A stretch of DNA of 64,000 bases from Haemaphysalis longicornis (lineage: Eukaryota > Arthropoda > Arachnida > Ixodida > Ixodidae), in assembly GCA_013339765.2 (NCBI GenBank), contig CM023449.1:119850957-119914956 (forward strand), given 5' to 3'. This document shows positions 10,545 to 21,791 of this stretch, in pieces; within the stretch, counting starts at the first letter, position 1; the number at the start of each line of letters is the position of its first letter. A program made the position numbers and the translations under genes. The notes beneath the pieces were generated by a model. That model was not told where the DNA came from and did not search any database. It saw only the letters and a list, made by a program, of their open reading frames with translations.

Positions 10545-11976
10545 AACAGAATACTAAGAAAAAAAGAACCCGCCCCCCATAAAGCGGGACCAACCGCCAT
10601 GCTGGAGTTTTGAAAGTAGGGGTATGGTTATCTACTCTCTGCTGATGCATATTCCTACTCTAGTTCAGGTGGCGATGCGTGCGGGTGTTAGAACAACCCG
10701 TACGTATTCAGCAGACGCGGCCTCACTAGGGAGCGCTGAATACTCCAAGCATGGTTCGCGCGACTGCACTTGTTTCGCTCTCGGTGTATCGATGCTCCAC
10801 TGTGACCACTTTCTTAACTCAGGGAGCTGAAACTCGGTAGCTTTTTTTCTGCGTAGTAAGTCCGTCTTGGATTTGGTAGTATGTTGGATACAGTAATATT
10901 TTTAACTGGAAACTTTGTAAGAAGGCTTGCCACTGCAATGTATTGCAGCTCTGCTCTGAAGGTAACGTTATCCGCGAAATGGCGAAATACGACAGCGTTT
11001 GCGTTACCGTCAGCTTGAGCCACCGTAGTTATTTTTGCACTAAATGCAATGTTTAAACAATTGCATATACTTATCCCGATGTTTATTCACTGTTGCGAAA
11101 TGTGATAACGCGTTCCTAAACGCACGGCCCATCATAATTTTATGCTTGCGTAGGGTATAGGATGTATGTATAATTAACACGGACGTAAATTTTTAAGCAT
11201 ATCACGATCGTGTTTTAAGTGAGCATTTATCTGGGTCAAACGTAAAACGCGTTTTTAGGTATGTACACGACTACTTCATAGTTTAAATTGTAAACTGTTA
11301 ACTTTGAAGGATCAGTTTGCGGTGTTCTGGCGATTTTGAACGACTCTATGACGCCCTTGGAATGGACGGATGAGGTTTCACTGTACGGTTCGGTCAAGTT
11401 TCTTGGTATGATGTTTATTTTACTCAAGAACATGTGTGTTTATTGTACGAGCCCCGTGTGTCAAAACCGCTCCTTCCTTGGTTGTCCAACCACACAAACC
11501 TGGTAAAACGAGGCATTGTCAAGTCATGTCTAAAAAAATATCGTTGAAGTCTCTTTCATAAAAATTGGTAAAAATCGAAAGTAAAATTTCACAGGAGAGT
11601 TTATTGTATATCCATATGAACTTCCACATCCCAATTTATATAACGTCGGAATGGCAGCGTTAGACGCATCAACGTTAGACACTGGATTGTACTCGCCGAA
11701 GCATTGCGTAAATACAACTGAAACCACAGCCCCTTGAAAACCGTGCGAACGCAAGGGAACCGAAACCGAAACCGAAAGCAGTAGGTGGCGGAGGGTGCCT
11801 CTAATCACCCACGTCCCGCGTCCAGGAAGACGCTGGCATCGAGGCGCCAACTGTCAGCGCCGATTCCTGTCATGGTGAACTACTTCGCTTCACTTCTCCT
11901 AGACGGCATCTGAATGAAGAAAGTAGTCGGAAAGATATAAGGCGCGTTTGTAAACCTACTTGCGCTTGCATTCGTA
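10545..11976. other. No recognisable feature
   Basis: AT-rich DNA without recognised motifs. Frames of up to 106 codons only. Confidence 0.4.
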
Positions 11977-12140
11977 GCGCAGTGGACAGACCACTGTGTA
12001 CCTCCCCGTTGCGGCGAGAGAGTTCGTGGATCTAATACCGGCACAGCAGCGTCAACGGGACTTTTTCTGGAGACGTCATTTCTGTGACGGTTATGACGCC
12101 ACTGAGATCTTGGTGTACCCAGGCATAAAACACTTTCTTG
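11977..12140 (+). mobile_element. tRNA-derived SINE-like fragment
   Basis: A-box-like TAGCGCAGTGGACAG at about 11983 and a B-box-like GAGTTCGTGGATCTAATACC about 45 bp later. The body (GACGTCATTTCTGTGAC, GACGCCACTGAGATC) is followed directly by the Penelope-like fragment. The pattern fits a tRNA-headed SINE with a one-base change in the B box. Confidence 0.42.
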
Positions 12141-12147
12141 TTAAAAT

Positions 12148-12800
12148 TTGTTTTTAAAGTCATTTGTAGATACAGCAGAAAAAAGCTTCATGGTTCAAAT
12201 TAACCGCCTGTTGTATGCTGGGTGCCCGCAACATTTGCTGACAGCAGTGGCTCATGAGTTATTGAAAGAGTTAAAACGTGGTTACCAGCACTGCCCGGAG
12301 ACAAGGCGAAGGAAGGAAAAATTTGTGGTGCTTAACTATATGCTAGAGGATGGCGCATAACCTTAACTTTAAAGATTGGCATGCACGCAGGTGTTGAAGT
12401 AATTTTATCTGCCCCTAACAAGCTTTCAAAGTTGTGTCCGATGGTGAATGGTGGTGGCAGAGAAAAAGCTGGCTGCTCAAAGAAACAGAGGGAACAATTT
12501 GTTCATTGTGATGGAGCCGTTATTTATTATCTCCCCTTGTGTCGTCGAAAAACCTACAACGGCCAAACGGGAGCATAAAAACCTCGTGGAATAGACGGTT
12601 GTTTCGGGCCACCTAGCTGCGCACTACAAAGATTGTGCCTGACTTCCTCTGTTCTGGGAGTGCTCAGTGATTGCTGCATAAAAGGACAGGCATACGCGAG
12701 AGGTTATCGAGGCATTCGGGATTGACCGTCTTGATTAAAACTGCGTCAGCATGCCATCTGTTGCGTTCTCATTAAAAGAAAACAGCATCTGGAGCAACGA
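12148..12800 (+). pseudogene. Penelope-like retroelement 3' fragment with GIY-YIG-type endonuclease
   Basis: Conceptual translation across two or more frames gives FVDTAEKSFMVQINRLLYAG early on, then GVEVILSAPNKLSKLC, then GCSKKQREQFVHCDGAVIYY and KTYNGQTG. A later part resembles GHLAAH-KDC and EVIEAFGID. Tick and other arthropod Penelope-like elements end in this way: a post-RT region, a Cys-containing linker and a GIY-YIG nuclease whose second motif reads Y(I)GQTGR. Here the frame breaks after about 12357 and again near 12578, and the Ile of YIG is Asn, so the copy is dead. The reverse transcriptase core is absent, making it a 5'-truncated insertion. Confidence 0.68.
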
Positions 12801-13318
12801 GCCTAGAAGGCAGGGTGCGAGATAAGTGTTTACGTCAGATTTGTTGGGACTTGTTGGATGTGTCTTGGTTTGAACGTTTTTGTAGCGGTATTAAAAAAAT
12901 CAGTTGCAGTTCAGTGCTTGTCGTGTCCTCCCTTTCTTGTGTGTCGTCGTCTTTTTGCGCTGTTAACCACTTCATGATGTCCGGCCAACTGGCCCACCAA
13001 GCCACGCTTGTTATTAGAAAACAGGAGCCAGGAGTACGGAAATTGCATGAGGGAAGGCTGAATAAAACATACAAAAATCGGCGTATATACATTGCGTATC
13101 TTCTAAGTATCCTTCATTGCAAGCCTTCTCTCCTTCCGGGTTACTTTGTATCACTTGAGTTTCCCGCATATTTGCACCCACACTGCAATTTTCAGTTTTA
13201 CCGCAAACCACGCAAGAAAACAAAACGCATCTGCAAAAAAACAAAAATATATACCCCAACTGAAATACAAGCATGACCTGACGGGCCTAAAACGTCCATA
13301 GATGCAAAATCCACTGAC
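12801..13318. other. No recognised feature downstream of the Sidestep-like exon
   Basis: A 153-codon plus frame (12815-13276) and overlapping minus frames have no recognisable motif. By position this is the intron following the exon at 13319-13429. Confidence 0.4.
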
Positions 13319-13429
13319 CTCCAACAATCTCGCACACAAGGTAGAGGTCGTCTCCTTCCGCGAAAGGGCCGACGGAGTCTCGGACAACTCTTCCGTTGGC
13401 ATCCTTGATGACGAACTCGGTTGGGGGAA
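13319..13429 (-). CDS. Sidestep-like Ig protein, exon opening the second Ig domain
   Basis: A 111-bp exon on the minus strand. The acceptor reads TTTGCAG just before position 13429 and the donor reads GGAG/GTCAGT just after 13319. It encodes about 37 residues including VPPTEFVIKDANGR and EGDDLYLVCEIVGG. This is the start of an Ig domain: linker Val-Pro-Pro, a VI(x)D strand, an acidic EGDD turn and the first domain cysteine in LVCE. Sidestep-family proteins (single-pass neuronal adhesion molecules that bind Beaten-path proteins) have this pattern right after their V-type first domain. Both exon ends are phase 1, as usual for Ig exons. The upstream donor at 33727 is also phase 1, and joining them restores a Val codon before PPTEF. 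The second cysteine and the tryptophan of this domain must lie in a later exon that I could not find between 1 and 13318. Family assignment is from memory of the motif pattern; the exon itself is well supported. Confidence 0.8.
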
Positions 13430-13948
13430 CTGCAAACATGGCGGAAAAGGTATGAGAAGCAAAGGACATACATTCTTCCCGCTGTAGAATAAGACGAACT
13501 TGCATATTATCTGCATTAATTATGTGGTTAAACTTGTCGACTATCGGGCATTTCATCAACAATGCCAAATATAAAAAGCTTTGTCAATGAGGTTATTCAT
13601 GGGGCGTTCAAAACTGGCGATACTATTCTTCTGCGTGTTATATTTATTCCGTGAATTTATTTTTAATAAAACTCAAGAAAAGATTCCGGCAAGAACAAAC
13701 ATGAGTAATGGTCATAATAGCATTTTGATTGGTTCTTCGCGTTTGCGAATCTCCAATCCTCCTGCATAAATCTTCTACACGGCTTATAACCGACGTGCGT
13801 TGACTGTTTTTCCTAGTTGACTGCATAGAAAATACTAGCGCTGCCAACGTCAGAACCATACAACGATATAAGGCACCGATGTCGCGGAGATGTTGAGAAA
13901 TTACCGCTGGGAAAATCGGAAATCCATTCATCCAAAAGTGCATCCGTA

Positions 13949-13991
13949 TATTCATTCATTCATTCATTCATTCATTCATTCATTCATTCAT
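13949..13991. repeat. (ATTC)n microsatellite
   Basis: About ten copies of TTCA on the plus strand, separated by only 23 bp from the ATGT array. Confidence 0.95.
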
Positions 13992-14014
13992 CTGAAATAT
14001 CTCATTTATCATCC

Positions 14015-14166
14015 GTATGTATGTATGTATGTATGTATGTATGTATGTATGTATGTATGTATGTATGTATGTATGTATGTATGTATGTATGTATGTATGT
14101 ATGTATGTATGTATGTATGTATGTATGTATGTATGTATGTATGTATGTATGTATGTATGTATGTAG
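14015..14166. repeat. (ATGT)n microsatellite
   Basis: About 37 near-perfect copies of GTAT. The open frames over it (CMYV... and IHTY...) are repeat artefacts. Confidence 0.97.
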
Positions 14167-14428
14167 GTGTGTTTGCATGCGTGTGTGACGCGCGTATGTA
14201 ACTATAGAAGCCGGTCTATTTACGCGCACTGAGTCTAGAAGCGCAGCGTTATACTCTTCTCAACAAAAGGTTTCGAATTTTCTTTCTTAAATGCATGAGA
14301 GGTATGATATATTGCAGATTCACAGTTTTTTGATGTCCCTGAACACTGGAAAGATTTACTTAGTGCACTGCACGTGTACTGTGAAGAAATATTAACAACC
14401 GTAGTTCAATTTAGAACATACCCGTGTA

Positions 14429-15329
14429 CAGGGTGTCCCAGCTATCATGCACCAAGATTTAAAAAAAAACCAACGGCGTTACTCGAAGAAAACCTTGTGC
14501 GCAATGTTTGCAGTACTGTGGAGAAGCGGACAGTAATGTTTTCGTTAAGGATATGTAAATAATTAATTGTAATTAATTATCGAACTCGAGAATTACAGTC
14601 CTAATCACTGAAGTGTCAATGAGGCACTTGTAGGTACCCACGAGGGGAATCTATCTGCGGTATTTTCAGCGTCGAACTAATTGTGTACTTATTTATTCTG
14701 ACTGATAAAGAAAACCCGCGAAATATGAAAAATACCACGTGACGGCGCCTTCACGCGCTTTTGCGCGCCTCGTAAAGCAATGCCCTCAAACAGACTGCCT
14801 CTGAATTAGCCATAATGAAATAAACAAAAGACAGAAAGAAGAAATCGCGACCGAGTTTGTGCCTTATCTGCACAGGCACCCCGCGAATCTTGCTGTTGCT
14901 GCTCCTTCCATGTATGCCTTTATCAAGGTGATGCGCTGTCTCTTGGGGCGGGTAACAGGCGAAGCAGTTGCTTTGAATCAGCTTGTTTGGGGACGGTGCT
15001 TTACAATGCGCGCGGAGGCGCCGTCACGTGGTATTTTTCATATTTCGCGGGTTTTCTTTATCAGTCAGAATAAATGAGTACGCAATTAGTTTGTGGCTGA
15101 AAATACCGCAGTTCGATTTCCCTCGTGGGTACCTACAAGTGCCTCATTGACACTTTAGTGATTAGGGCAGTACTTCTCGAGTTAGATAATTAATTACAAT
15201 TATATATTTAAGTCTAATTAACGAAAAAAATGCTGCCCGCTTCTCCACAGTACTGCAAACATTATGCACTAGGTTTTCTTCGAGTTACACCATTTCTCTT
15301 TTTTTTAAATCTTGGTGCATGATAGCTGG
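14429..15329. mobile_element. Foldback/long-TIR DNA element (about 0.9 kb palindrome)
   Basis: The left arm from 14429 begins CAGGGTGTCCCAGCTATCAT and the right arm ends with the reverse complement of CCAGCTATCATGCACCAAGA at 15311-15329. Each arm is about 370 bp and they pair over ACCACGTGACGGCGCC / GGCGCCGTCACGTGGT, the CAATGAGGCACTTGTAGGTA block and many others. The unpaired loop is about 150 bp (14806-14954). A TA dinucleotide precedes the left end and follows the right end, where about nine terminal bases are missing. It encodes no transposase, so it is non-autonomous. TA targets suggest a Tc1/mariner-type mechanism, but this is inference. Confidence 0.85.
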
Positions 15330-16400
15330 TATAAGATGGTGAAGGGTTTTCGTGCTATTAACTCCCACATTCCGTTTCTCAAGTACCAAAGAAAGTACGT
15401 TCCCGATAGGTTGAAGACAGAAGCGAATTGTGACTGGAGCAATGGTGGTTGTGAACGAAACCTTAAGGCTTTTGAGCGGTCGAGCATAATTTCATCGTTA
15501 GCGCAAGATCAATCTCTTTTCTTATTATTGCCTCAATCTTATATTCCATAAATTCAGGAAGCTGAGCACGGAACCAGAGCGTGACGTGACTCTCCGTACA
15601 GAATTTTGGGTACTTTTGAACAATTTTGTGTATGGAAGATACACAGGCAGTATAAGCGGCAGACGCAGTCCATAAAAGAACAAAAACAATTTCCTCCAGG
15701 TTCAGTTTCAGTTTCAACTTCCAACCCCAATAGGAACCGCGGAATGCAATTTCAGGGTATTTGCATAGATAGCAGACGCAATGACGTTGCGGTATAAGGA
15801 AGGCACGCAATGTCGGCCGAAAGAATATTACAAATGGCTGTATTATGCATTCGAGTCAGCGCAAGACACAGGAATCCACTTACGTCTTGACGAGGCCCTC
15901 GTTATGCATTTATTTGCCACAGATTGAACAATATGCGGATAGATACCGAACAACAAAAAGCTACAGAATTAACCACAATATATATGTCTCCGGGAAGAAT
16001 TGTATCGATCACTTTTTTGGTGCTTATTGCGTTCGTCCGCTGGAAGATTTACAGAAGCTGTGCTACATTTCAGTTTTGAGCTGCATGCATTCCACACATA
16101 AACAATCTCGAAAGAGTCATTGAAAAAAGTAATATGGAACGAATACCATCTCAAGAAGCGGTGCCTCTCAATAATATAAACCTAGAATGGCAAGGGCTCT
16201 GCTCCTTAAAAACCCTCCGAAAGGAAGAAAGGATAACGAAAATATGCCAGACGTAAGATGCACAGAGGGAATTTTCAGCATTGTGTCTTTTCTAGCGCAG
16301 AGTAACCGGTCTGTTTTTATTTGGCACTCAGACCCAGCGTGATTAAAACAAGAAAATTTAAACAATGTGTCACTTTTCTCTTACATAATTATTATTCCCC
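15330..16400. other. No recognisable feature
   Basis: Frames of up to 115 codons without motifs. Intronic by position. Confidence 0.4.
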
Positions 16401-16420
16401 ATAGGTCGGAAAAGCAGAAA

Positions 16421-16745
16421 GAACTCACTCAAACTCAACCATTTTTTTCACTTCAAGCTGTACAAAAGGTCTTCGGTACTAGAACTCACTCGTACTTCCT
16501 TATCACAAACTCCTTCGTAATCGTACTCACTTGTACTAAAACTGATTAGTCCTCACGTGTTCTCGTATTCAATATGTATTCATTCGTACACAGTCTGTAC
16601 TAACTTGCACTCAAACTCAATCTGTACTCACTCGTACTCAGTCCTACTCATCTGGAATCACTCGTACTCAATCGGTACTTAAATTTTCTCGTATTCAAAA
16701 GTGTTTCTGTTCATTTGTTCTCGTAATCAACCACTCGCATTCAGG
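16421..16745. repeat. Degenerate CTCACTCGTACT minisatellite, left block
   Basis: Repeated, degenerate units such as ACTCACTCGTACTTCC, CTCACTCGTACTCAGTC and AATCACTCGTACTCAATC fill this stretch. The unit is about 12-17 bp. A matching block lies at 23895-24175 on the far side of the CR1-like LINE. Confidence 0.8.
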
Positions 16746-16954
16746 CAGGACGCGACTGAGCAGCCATAGCCAGAGAACGCTTCCCGCCCGTGCCAGTTCC
16801 TTCTCGGGGTTCCCTTTCCCGGTCGAACTGAAACAGACGAATGCTTTCCTGATTAACGATACATAAGACAAAGAAAGAGGGGCTTCAGCGTTCGTTGTAC
16901 ACGCAAGCAGCCTCTAGAGTCCCCCCCCCTTTTCGAACAATTTGAATGAAGAAA

Positions 16955-17480
16955 GGCACGGGAGAGCGGCAGCAATGAAGCCGCCTCAAAATCCTTTTCG
17001 TTTTCTCGCTGAGTTGCTAGATGCCCTTGCAACGTGAAGGGCTATATCGCAGGGAGCGTGCTTTGCCGTGGGCCCAATGTGTACAACGGCACACGCTTCT
17101 GCGCAGTTCCTGTCCAGGCTGAATTCTTCGGAGGTGATACCTGGCTCTTCGACACGAGGCACAATCGGATCACACACGCAATGCCCTGCTGAAGCGCCAC
17201 CTTCGCTGAGCACGCCAGTTGTGGCGCCTGCGGTCATACTCTCCTACCCATCGACAATGCCATCATTGCCACCGGAGTACTTAATCGCCTGGTTTGACAT
17301 CACCGGCTCCAGTGGGCACGGGAGAGCGGCAGCAATGCACCCGCCTCAAAATCCTTTTTGTTTTCTCGTTCAGGTTAGTAGATACTCCTACTGCCATTGC
17401 AAAAAGTCGAACAATGCTTCCCTGCTGCTCTTCCCGTGCCCTAGCGTTATTTGTTAGAATGACTTACAAATGCTTGTAAC
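16955..17480 (+). repeat. 5' leader direct repeats of the LINE (360-bp period)
   Basis: GGCACGGGAGAGCGGCAGCA starts at 16955 and again at 17315. Both are followed by GCCTCAAAATCCTTTT and GTTTTCTCG, about 70 bp in all. This looks like a partial or tandem 5' monomer, as seen in promoters of some LINEs. The intervening 360 bp includes a 129-codon open frame of unknown meaning. Confidence 0.7.
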
Positions 17481-17686
17481 TTGTGAAAACGTTGTTGCTT
17501 TGCGGCGATGCCGAGCTTAATCCTGGCCCTGATGATGTTACTAACAATCTATCTGGTGAGCTATTGAACGTCGTCAAAGCAATTACTGCTCATGTAACTC
17601 GCGCCATGACGAACAAGACCAATAATAGCAAAGTTCTCCTCGTTCAAAGTAAAGGACACCATTCTTTTCGCAGAAAGGGAAACTAA
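17294..17686 (+). pseudogene. LINE N-terminal frame with 2A-like motif
   Basis: One frame continues from 17294 through a single stop at 17477-17479 into LLLCGDAELNPGP. The GDAELNPGP part (17504-17530) matches the 2A consensus D-x-E-x-NPGP that causes ribosomes to skip a peptide bond between Gly and Pro. 2A-like sequences are known at the N-termini of non-LTR retrotransposon proteins. The following residues (DDVTNNLSGELLNVVKAI) are a short helical segment. The frame ends at 17684-17686, so the element is not functional here. Confidence 0.72.
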
Positions 17687-17949
17687 AATCGACGGGATTT
17701 ACTATCAGTAGGAATTCTGTAAGGCAACTAGAAATACAAAGAAAAAGCTTCTCGACTTTGGTAAAGCCAGTTGGCAACAATACTTCTTAGGTTATAACAA
17801 GTTACTAATCGGTAATAAATGTTTCGTTCGTTGTAATCAAACTGACAGTGTCTGTGAAATCAACCCGAGAAAATAATCTGTGTCGCCGATCAATACCCAT
17901 GCTAATCAACCCAACTCCAGCACAAGTACGTCATAGGAATCTCGAAGTG

Positions 17950-18818
17950 GCCATCACACTCTAGTAGAATGTAAGGTTTCTTCACTTCTTACTAACATAC
18001 GCATCGTGATAAGCCAACGGGATGAACTGTCTTCAGTAATCGACGACTATTATGCTAAAATTGTGCTCACGGAAACGTCGTTGTCCAGCAAGATTCCTGA
18101 TAGTGAAGTGTTCCACACTTGCGGGGAATATACGTTTTACAGGTCTGACCGTAATATCATAAGTGTAGGAGGTGTTCTGATTGGTGTTTCTGTTGATTTG
18201 CACTCGCACCTTGTTCCCATAAGGTTCTGATTAGAATTTGTTTGCACTTGCGTACGTTTCGGTCATAATGACGTTATTTTGTGTGCCTGTTACTGTCCAC
18301 CGAACTCGTCATCTGATATTTGTAATACGTCGTATGATACTTTAAACGATATGGTTGTTCCCTACCCTGCTGCCCCTATTTTTTTATTAGAGGATTTTAC
18401 TTTTCTGATATCTCTTGGACCGGTAGTGGTAACCATGCTACCTCTCGCACACGTAAAGAAATTTGTTTTAATCTCTGTAATGACTTTCACTTCCCCAAGT
18501 AATGGAGGAACCTACACGTGTCACACTTACTTCTTCGAGTTTGCTTGACCTGATACTTACCACAACCCCTGATAAGATTTCTTCTCTTCATTATCTTCCT
18601 GGGTTCTGCTAAAACCATAAGAGATTATAAATGCGCAGACTTGGCCGCTATCAATGCGGAAATGAAAAGTTTTACCGAACCCTATCTGCGTAGCTTTTCA
18701 TTGCGCACTGTAGAAGAAAACTGGAGATTATTTCAGAATTTTGTTGAATCCCTCGTTGAATCCCTGCGCACAATTCAATCATCTTTCTGCTCTCCGTGGT
18801 TCACCTCCTCTCTAAAGG
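17950..18818 (+). pseudogene. LINE apurinic-type endonuclease remains
   Basis: Fragments in changing frames include KIVLTETSLSSKIPDSEVFH, YTFYRSDR, GGVLIGVS, CYCPPNSSSD, FLLEDFTF (expected GDFN) and, at the end, PWFTSSLK. The ET-W/S...R.DR..GGGV...YRPP...GDFN order is that of the LINE EEP endonuclease. The catalytic Asp/Asn of GDFN appears replaced. The frame is interrupted at 18818 by the DNA transposon. Confidence 0.7.
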
Positions 18819-21791
18819 GGGCACATGGGTCTTTGGGATCAAAAAAGTGCCAAGAAATGCACTTTCATCAGCATCATTTTTGAAATGTACAGGTCTTTTT
18901 CTCCCTTTTTGCGAAGGTTTTCCTCCGAAAAGTCGGTACTTGAGCAGTAACAGCTACTTATAAAAGCCCTACAAGGCCGATCCTTTGAGATTCCGACGGC
19001 AAAATAACTATTATTCTATAATTCCTCACTGCTGTGCAACGGGCGGTATCGCAGCGAATTTGGTCTCGATTGAAAGAGCGGACTTCGGTCTACAATTTCC
19101 CGCCACTGCGGCTGCTGCCCGCTCAGTCGTAGAGTAGGAAACACGCGCCAAACAAAAAGCAAAAATGCGCGTTTCTATTTGCCGGCGAGCGCACGTGACT
19201 AGACAGCGCGATGCGATTGGCCAAAGGCGGCGTTTGTCGTCTGCTCCATGCCGTTGTCGGCGCAGTCAGGCGCCATATTGCTCGGGCTCTGACTTCGTCA
19301 TTTGCGATGTGCACGGCCGGAAGAAAATCCCGCACTCAGAACCAGTACGGCAAAAAGAGAGAGAAATTTAACCTCAAGAATCTCAGAGGCCGTTCCGCAC
19401 CAGCGAGGAGCGATAAAGGAGATAGCGACCGGTCTTCCGTGACTGGCGACGACGCGCTTGACAACGTAGGCCTAGCGCCTCTGCCGACCGCTCATGATAA
19501 CGCCTCCAGCAGCGGCCGCATCCGTCTCGATACCGCGATGCTGCACCCGTCACAAGTGGCAGAGGTGCGTCGCAACGCGGAAAACAAGCTGCACGAGCTT
19601 TCTTTAACTGGAGCTACACAACGGAAGTGCACCCTTTTGGTCGATCCTGACAACGCCGCAGCCACGCCGCTGGACGACACAAGGTTCGTGATCGCCAGTT
19701 TGACCCAGCTGAACGAACTGATGCGCGCAGTGAAACGCAAGTTGTGCTCCGGTGATGTGGAAATCGGCAAGGAGGACAGGTAGTACGGCCTTGCCGTAAA
19801 GCTAGTGCTCAAGTGCGCGAACTGAGAGGACGTGTCGGCGGCGTGGAGCTCGCCGCGCGTTGACGGCGAGAGCAAGGCGAAGCCGTTTGCCATCAATGTT
19901 TTGGGCACGCGCTCTATGCAGTCGACTGGACAGCAGCAAACGGCATTCACCGACGTGGTTTCGACGATGAACATTTCTTCGCGCGGCCTGCGCAATAAAG
20001 CGTGGCAGAGCTACGTGAAGACTAAACTGACGCCCGCAGCTGTTCGCGCATCGCAGAAGGTGACTGCAGATTGCGCACGATCAGTTCGGACAGTACGCAG
20101 AGCTCGACCTTGCGAACCCGGGCAACATCGCCGTGTCGTACGACGGCTCCTGGATGACGAGGGGACACTCGTCGCACATCGGAGTCGTCCCAGTGATCGA
20201 GTTATTTACAGGGCTCGTGCTCGATTGTGTCATGCTCTCCAATTTTTGCGCCGGCTGCGAACGGGCGCCCAAAGAGAGTGACCCTGCCTACGAAGAGTGG
20301 AAGGCGAAGCACCTCTGCCAGAGAAAGACAACCAAAAAGCTAGGGAAATGGAAGTGGAGGCTGTCCTCATTCTGTTTCAGGGGTCGTGGGAGCTTCATAA
20401 GCTCAGGTACACCACAGTGGTTTCGGATGTTGACTGCCGCACCCACCTTGCTTTGAGGGAAGCAGATGTCTATGGCTTCATTAAGATCCTCAAATAAGAG
20501 TGCGTCAACCACGTGCAGAAGAGAATGGGCACTCAACTGCGCAATCTCCCAAAGCAGCGGTCAGCAGGCTCTGAGAGCCTCAGTGGTAGGGGACGGCTGA
20601 CTGGTGACCTGATCAACAAGCTGACCTCCTACTATGGCTCGGCTATCAAGTCCCACCAAGGGGACGTGCCAGCCATTCACAAGGGTGTGATGGCCACGTA
20701 CTACCACGTGACATCCAATGATGCCCTGTCAAACCACGGCCTCTGCCCCACTGGTCCTGACTCGTGGTGCCGCCAGAACACTGCCAAGGCCAAGGGGGAG
20801 CCAGCCCCCAAGCAGCGCTACAACCTGCCCTTGCTTCCTGTGGGTGAACGGCTGGCAGACCACAAGCTTCTTGAGTGGTGCCAGCGCAGCAAGACGCAAA
20901 GTAGCAACGAGAGTCTTCACTCAGTAATATGGTCGCTGGCTCCCAAGGAGCGCCACGCATCGCTTCACAGTGTGTAAGCTGCGGTCGCGGAGGCTGTGAT
21001 GCGGTTCAATGCCAGAAGCCAGTTGGCATCATCAAAGATCCTGCCGGAGCTGAACATGACCGTTGGCGCACTAAGCAGCACGCGCATGGCCGAAAAGGAC
21101 CATTGGCGAACCAAGGACTCTTCCCGCAGGCGGACATCGGCCGAGAATGTGCAGCGGACCCTCAAGAAGAGGCACCTGGGTGGTTCCAGCAGTCAAAATG
21201 ACTAATCTGCGGGACCTACTAGTTGTTTTGTGCAAAAAAAGTATTCCACATTTTACTGTTTGCATTAAACATAGCACCGCTGTGTTTTTTGCCACTTTCT
21301 CAAAATGCATATTTTTGACCTTTTGGGAACTTCTCGAGAAGCATACCTCAGCACGTAGTGCAGCTAGAATGATAATTTTTCTTTCAGCAGGAAACTGAAT
21401 GCTTAAACAATGCGATATGGGGAGGAGATTTTGCATTGTGTTTTTCAGTAATTGCTTAAATAGCGTTATTTATACTTAGCAGCAGTACTTCGATCCTAAA
21501 AGTAAGCATTGATGGAAACGTGTATGTGAATTAAAACAAAATCCTGCTTCCCGTATTACCTTCTACACAACTTCTAGTATCTATTCATGTCTTGCTTGTA
21601 ATTTTTTATTGATTAGTTTTTTTCTTTGTTCTTAAGAACAATAACAAAATTTCTAATTATCTCGCAAACCAAATGTGTTACTTCAAAGCTATTTGGATAT
21701 TTGAAATCAGCTAAACAAACTGATCAAGCCCATAAAGTTGCGTAAGGATTGGTTGGAAAACAAAAAAAAAGTTTCTAAGACCAGTGTGCCC
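18819..21791 (+). mobile_element. Mutator-like (MULE) DNA transposon inserted in the LINE
   Basis: The left end reads GGGCACATGGGTCTTTGGG (from 18819). The right end, read in reverse complement from 21791, is GGGCACACTGGTCTTAGAA. About 15 of the first 19 bases agree, which I take as the terminal inverted repeat. The LINE protein stops at SSLK before it and continues with DRLRHKKKQLYR after it. A 9-bp target duplication, expected for MULEs, is not clear from the flanks. The element carries one transposase pseudogene and is about 2.97 kb. Confidence 0.8.
19307..21205 (+). pseudogene. Mutator-like transposase, inactivated
   Basis: The start codon at 19307 opens a basic N-terminus (RTQNQYGKKREKFNLKN), followed by ATPLDDTRFVIASLTQLNEL, AFTDVVSTMNISSRGL, the catalytic-core start SYDGSWMTRGHSSHIG (20136-), SNFCAGCE, LRYTTVVSD, HVQKRMGTQLRNL, GDVPAIHKGVMATYYHVT, CPTGPDSWC and TQSSNESLHSVIWSLAPKE. 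This order is that of the arthropod mutator-like transposase family, whose members are about 600-650 residues. Damage seen: in-frame stops at 19781, 19823, 20495 and 20975, a frameshift near 20090 and another near 20325-20345. It ends with a basic tail (RTLKKRHLGGSSSQND). It cannot make an active enzyme. Confidence 0.88.

Noticed and set aside
13890..14229. Open frames with repeating CMYV or IHTY on both strands
   Set aside because: They are translations of the ATTC and ATGT microsatellites.
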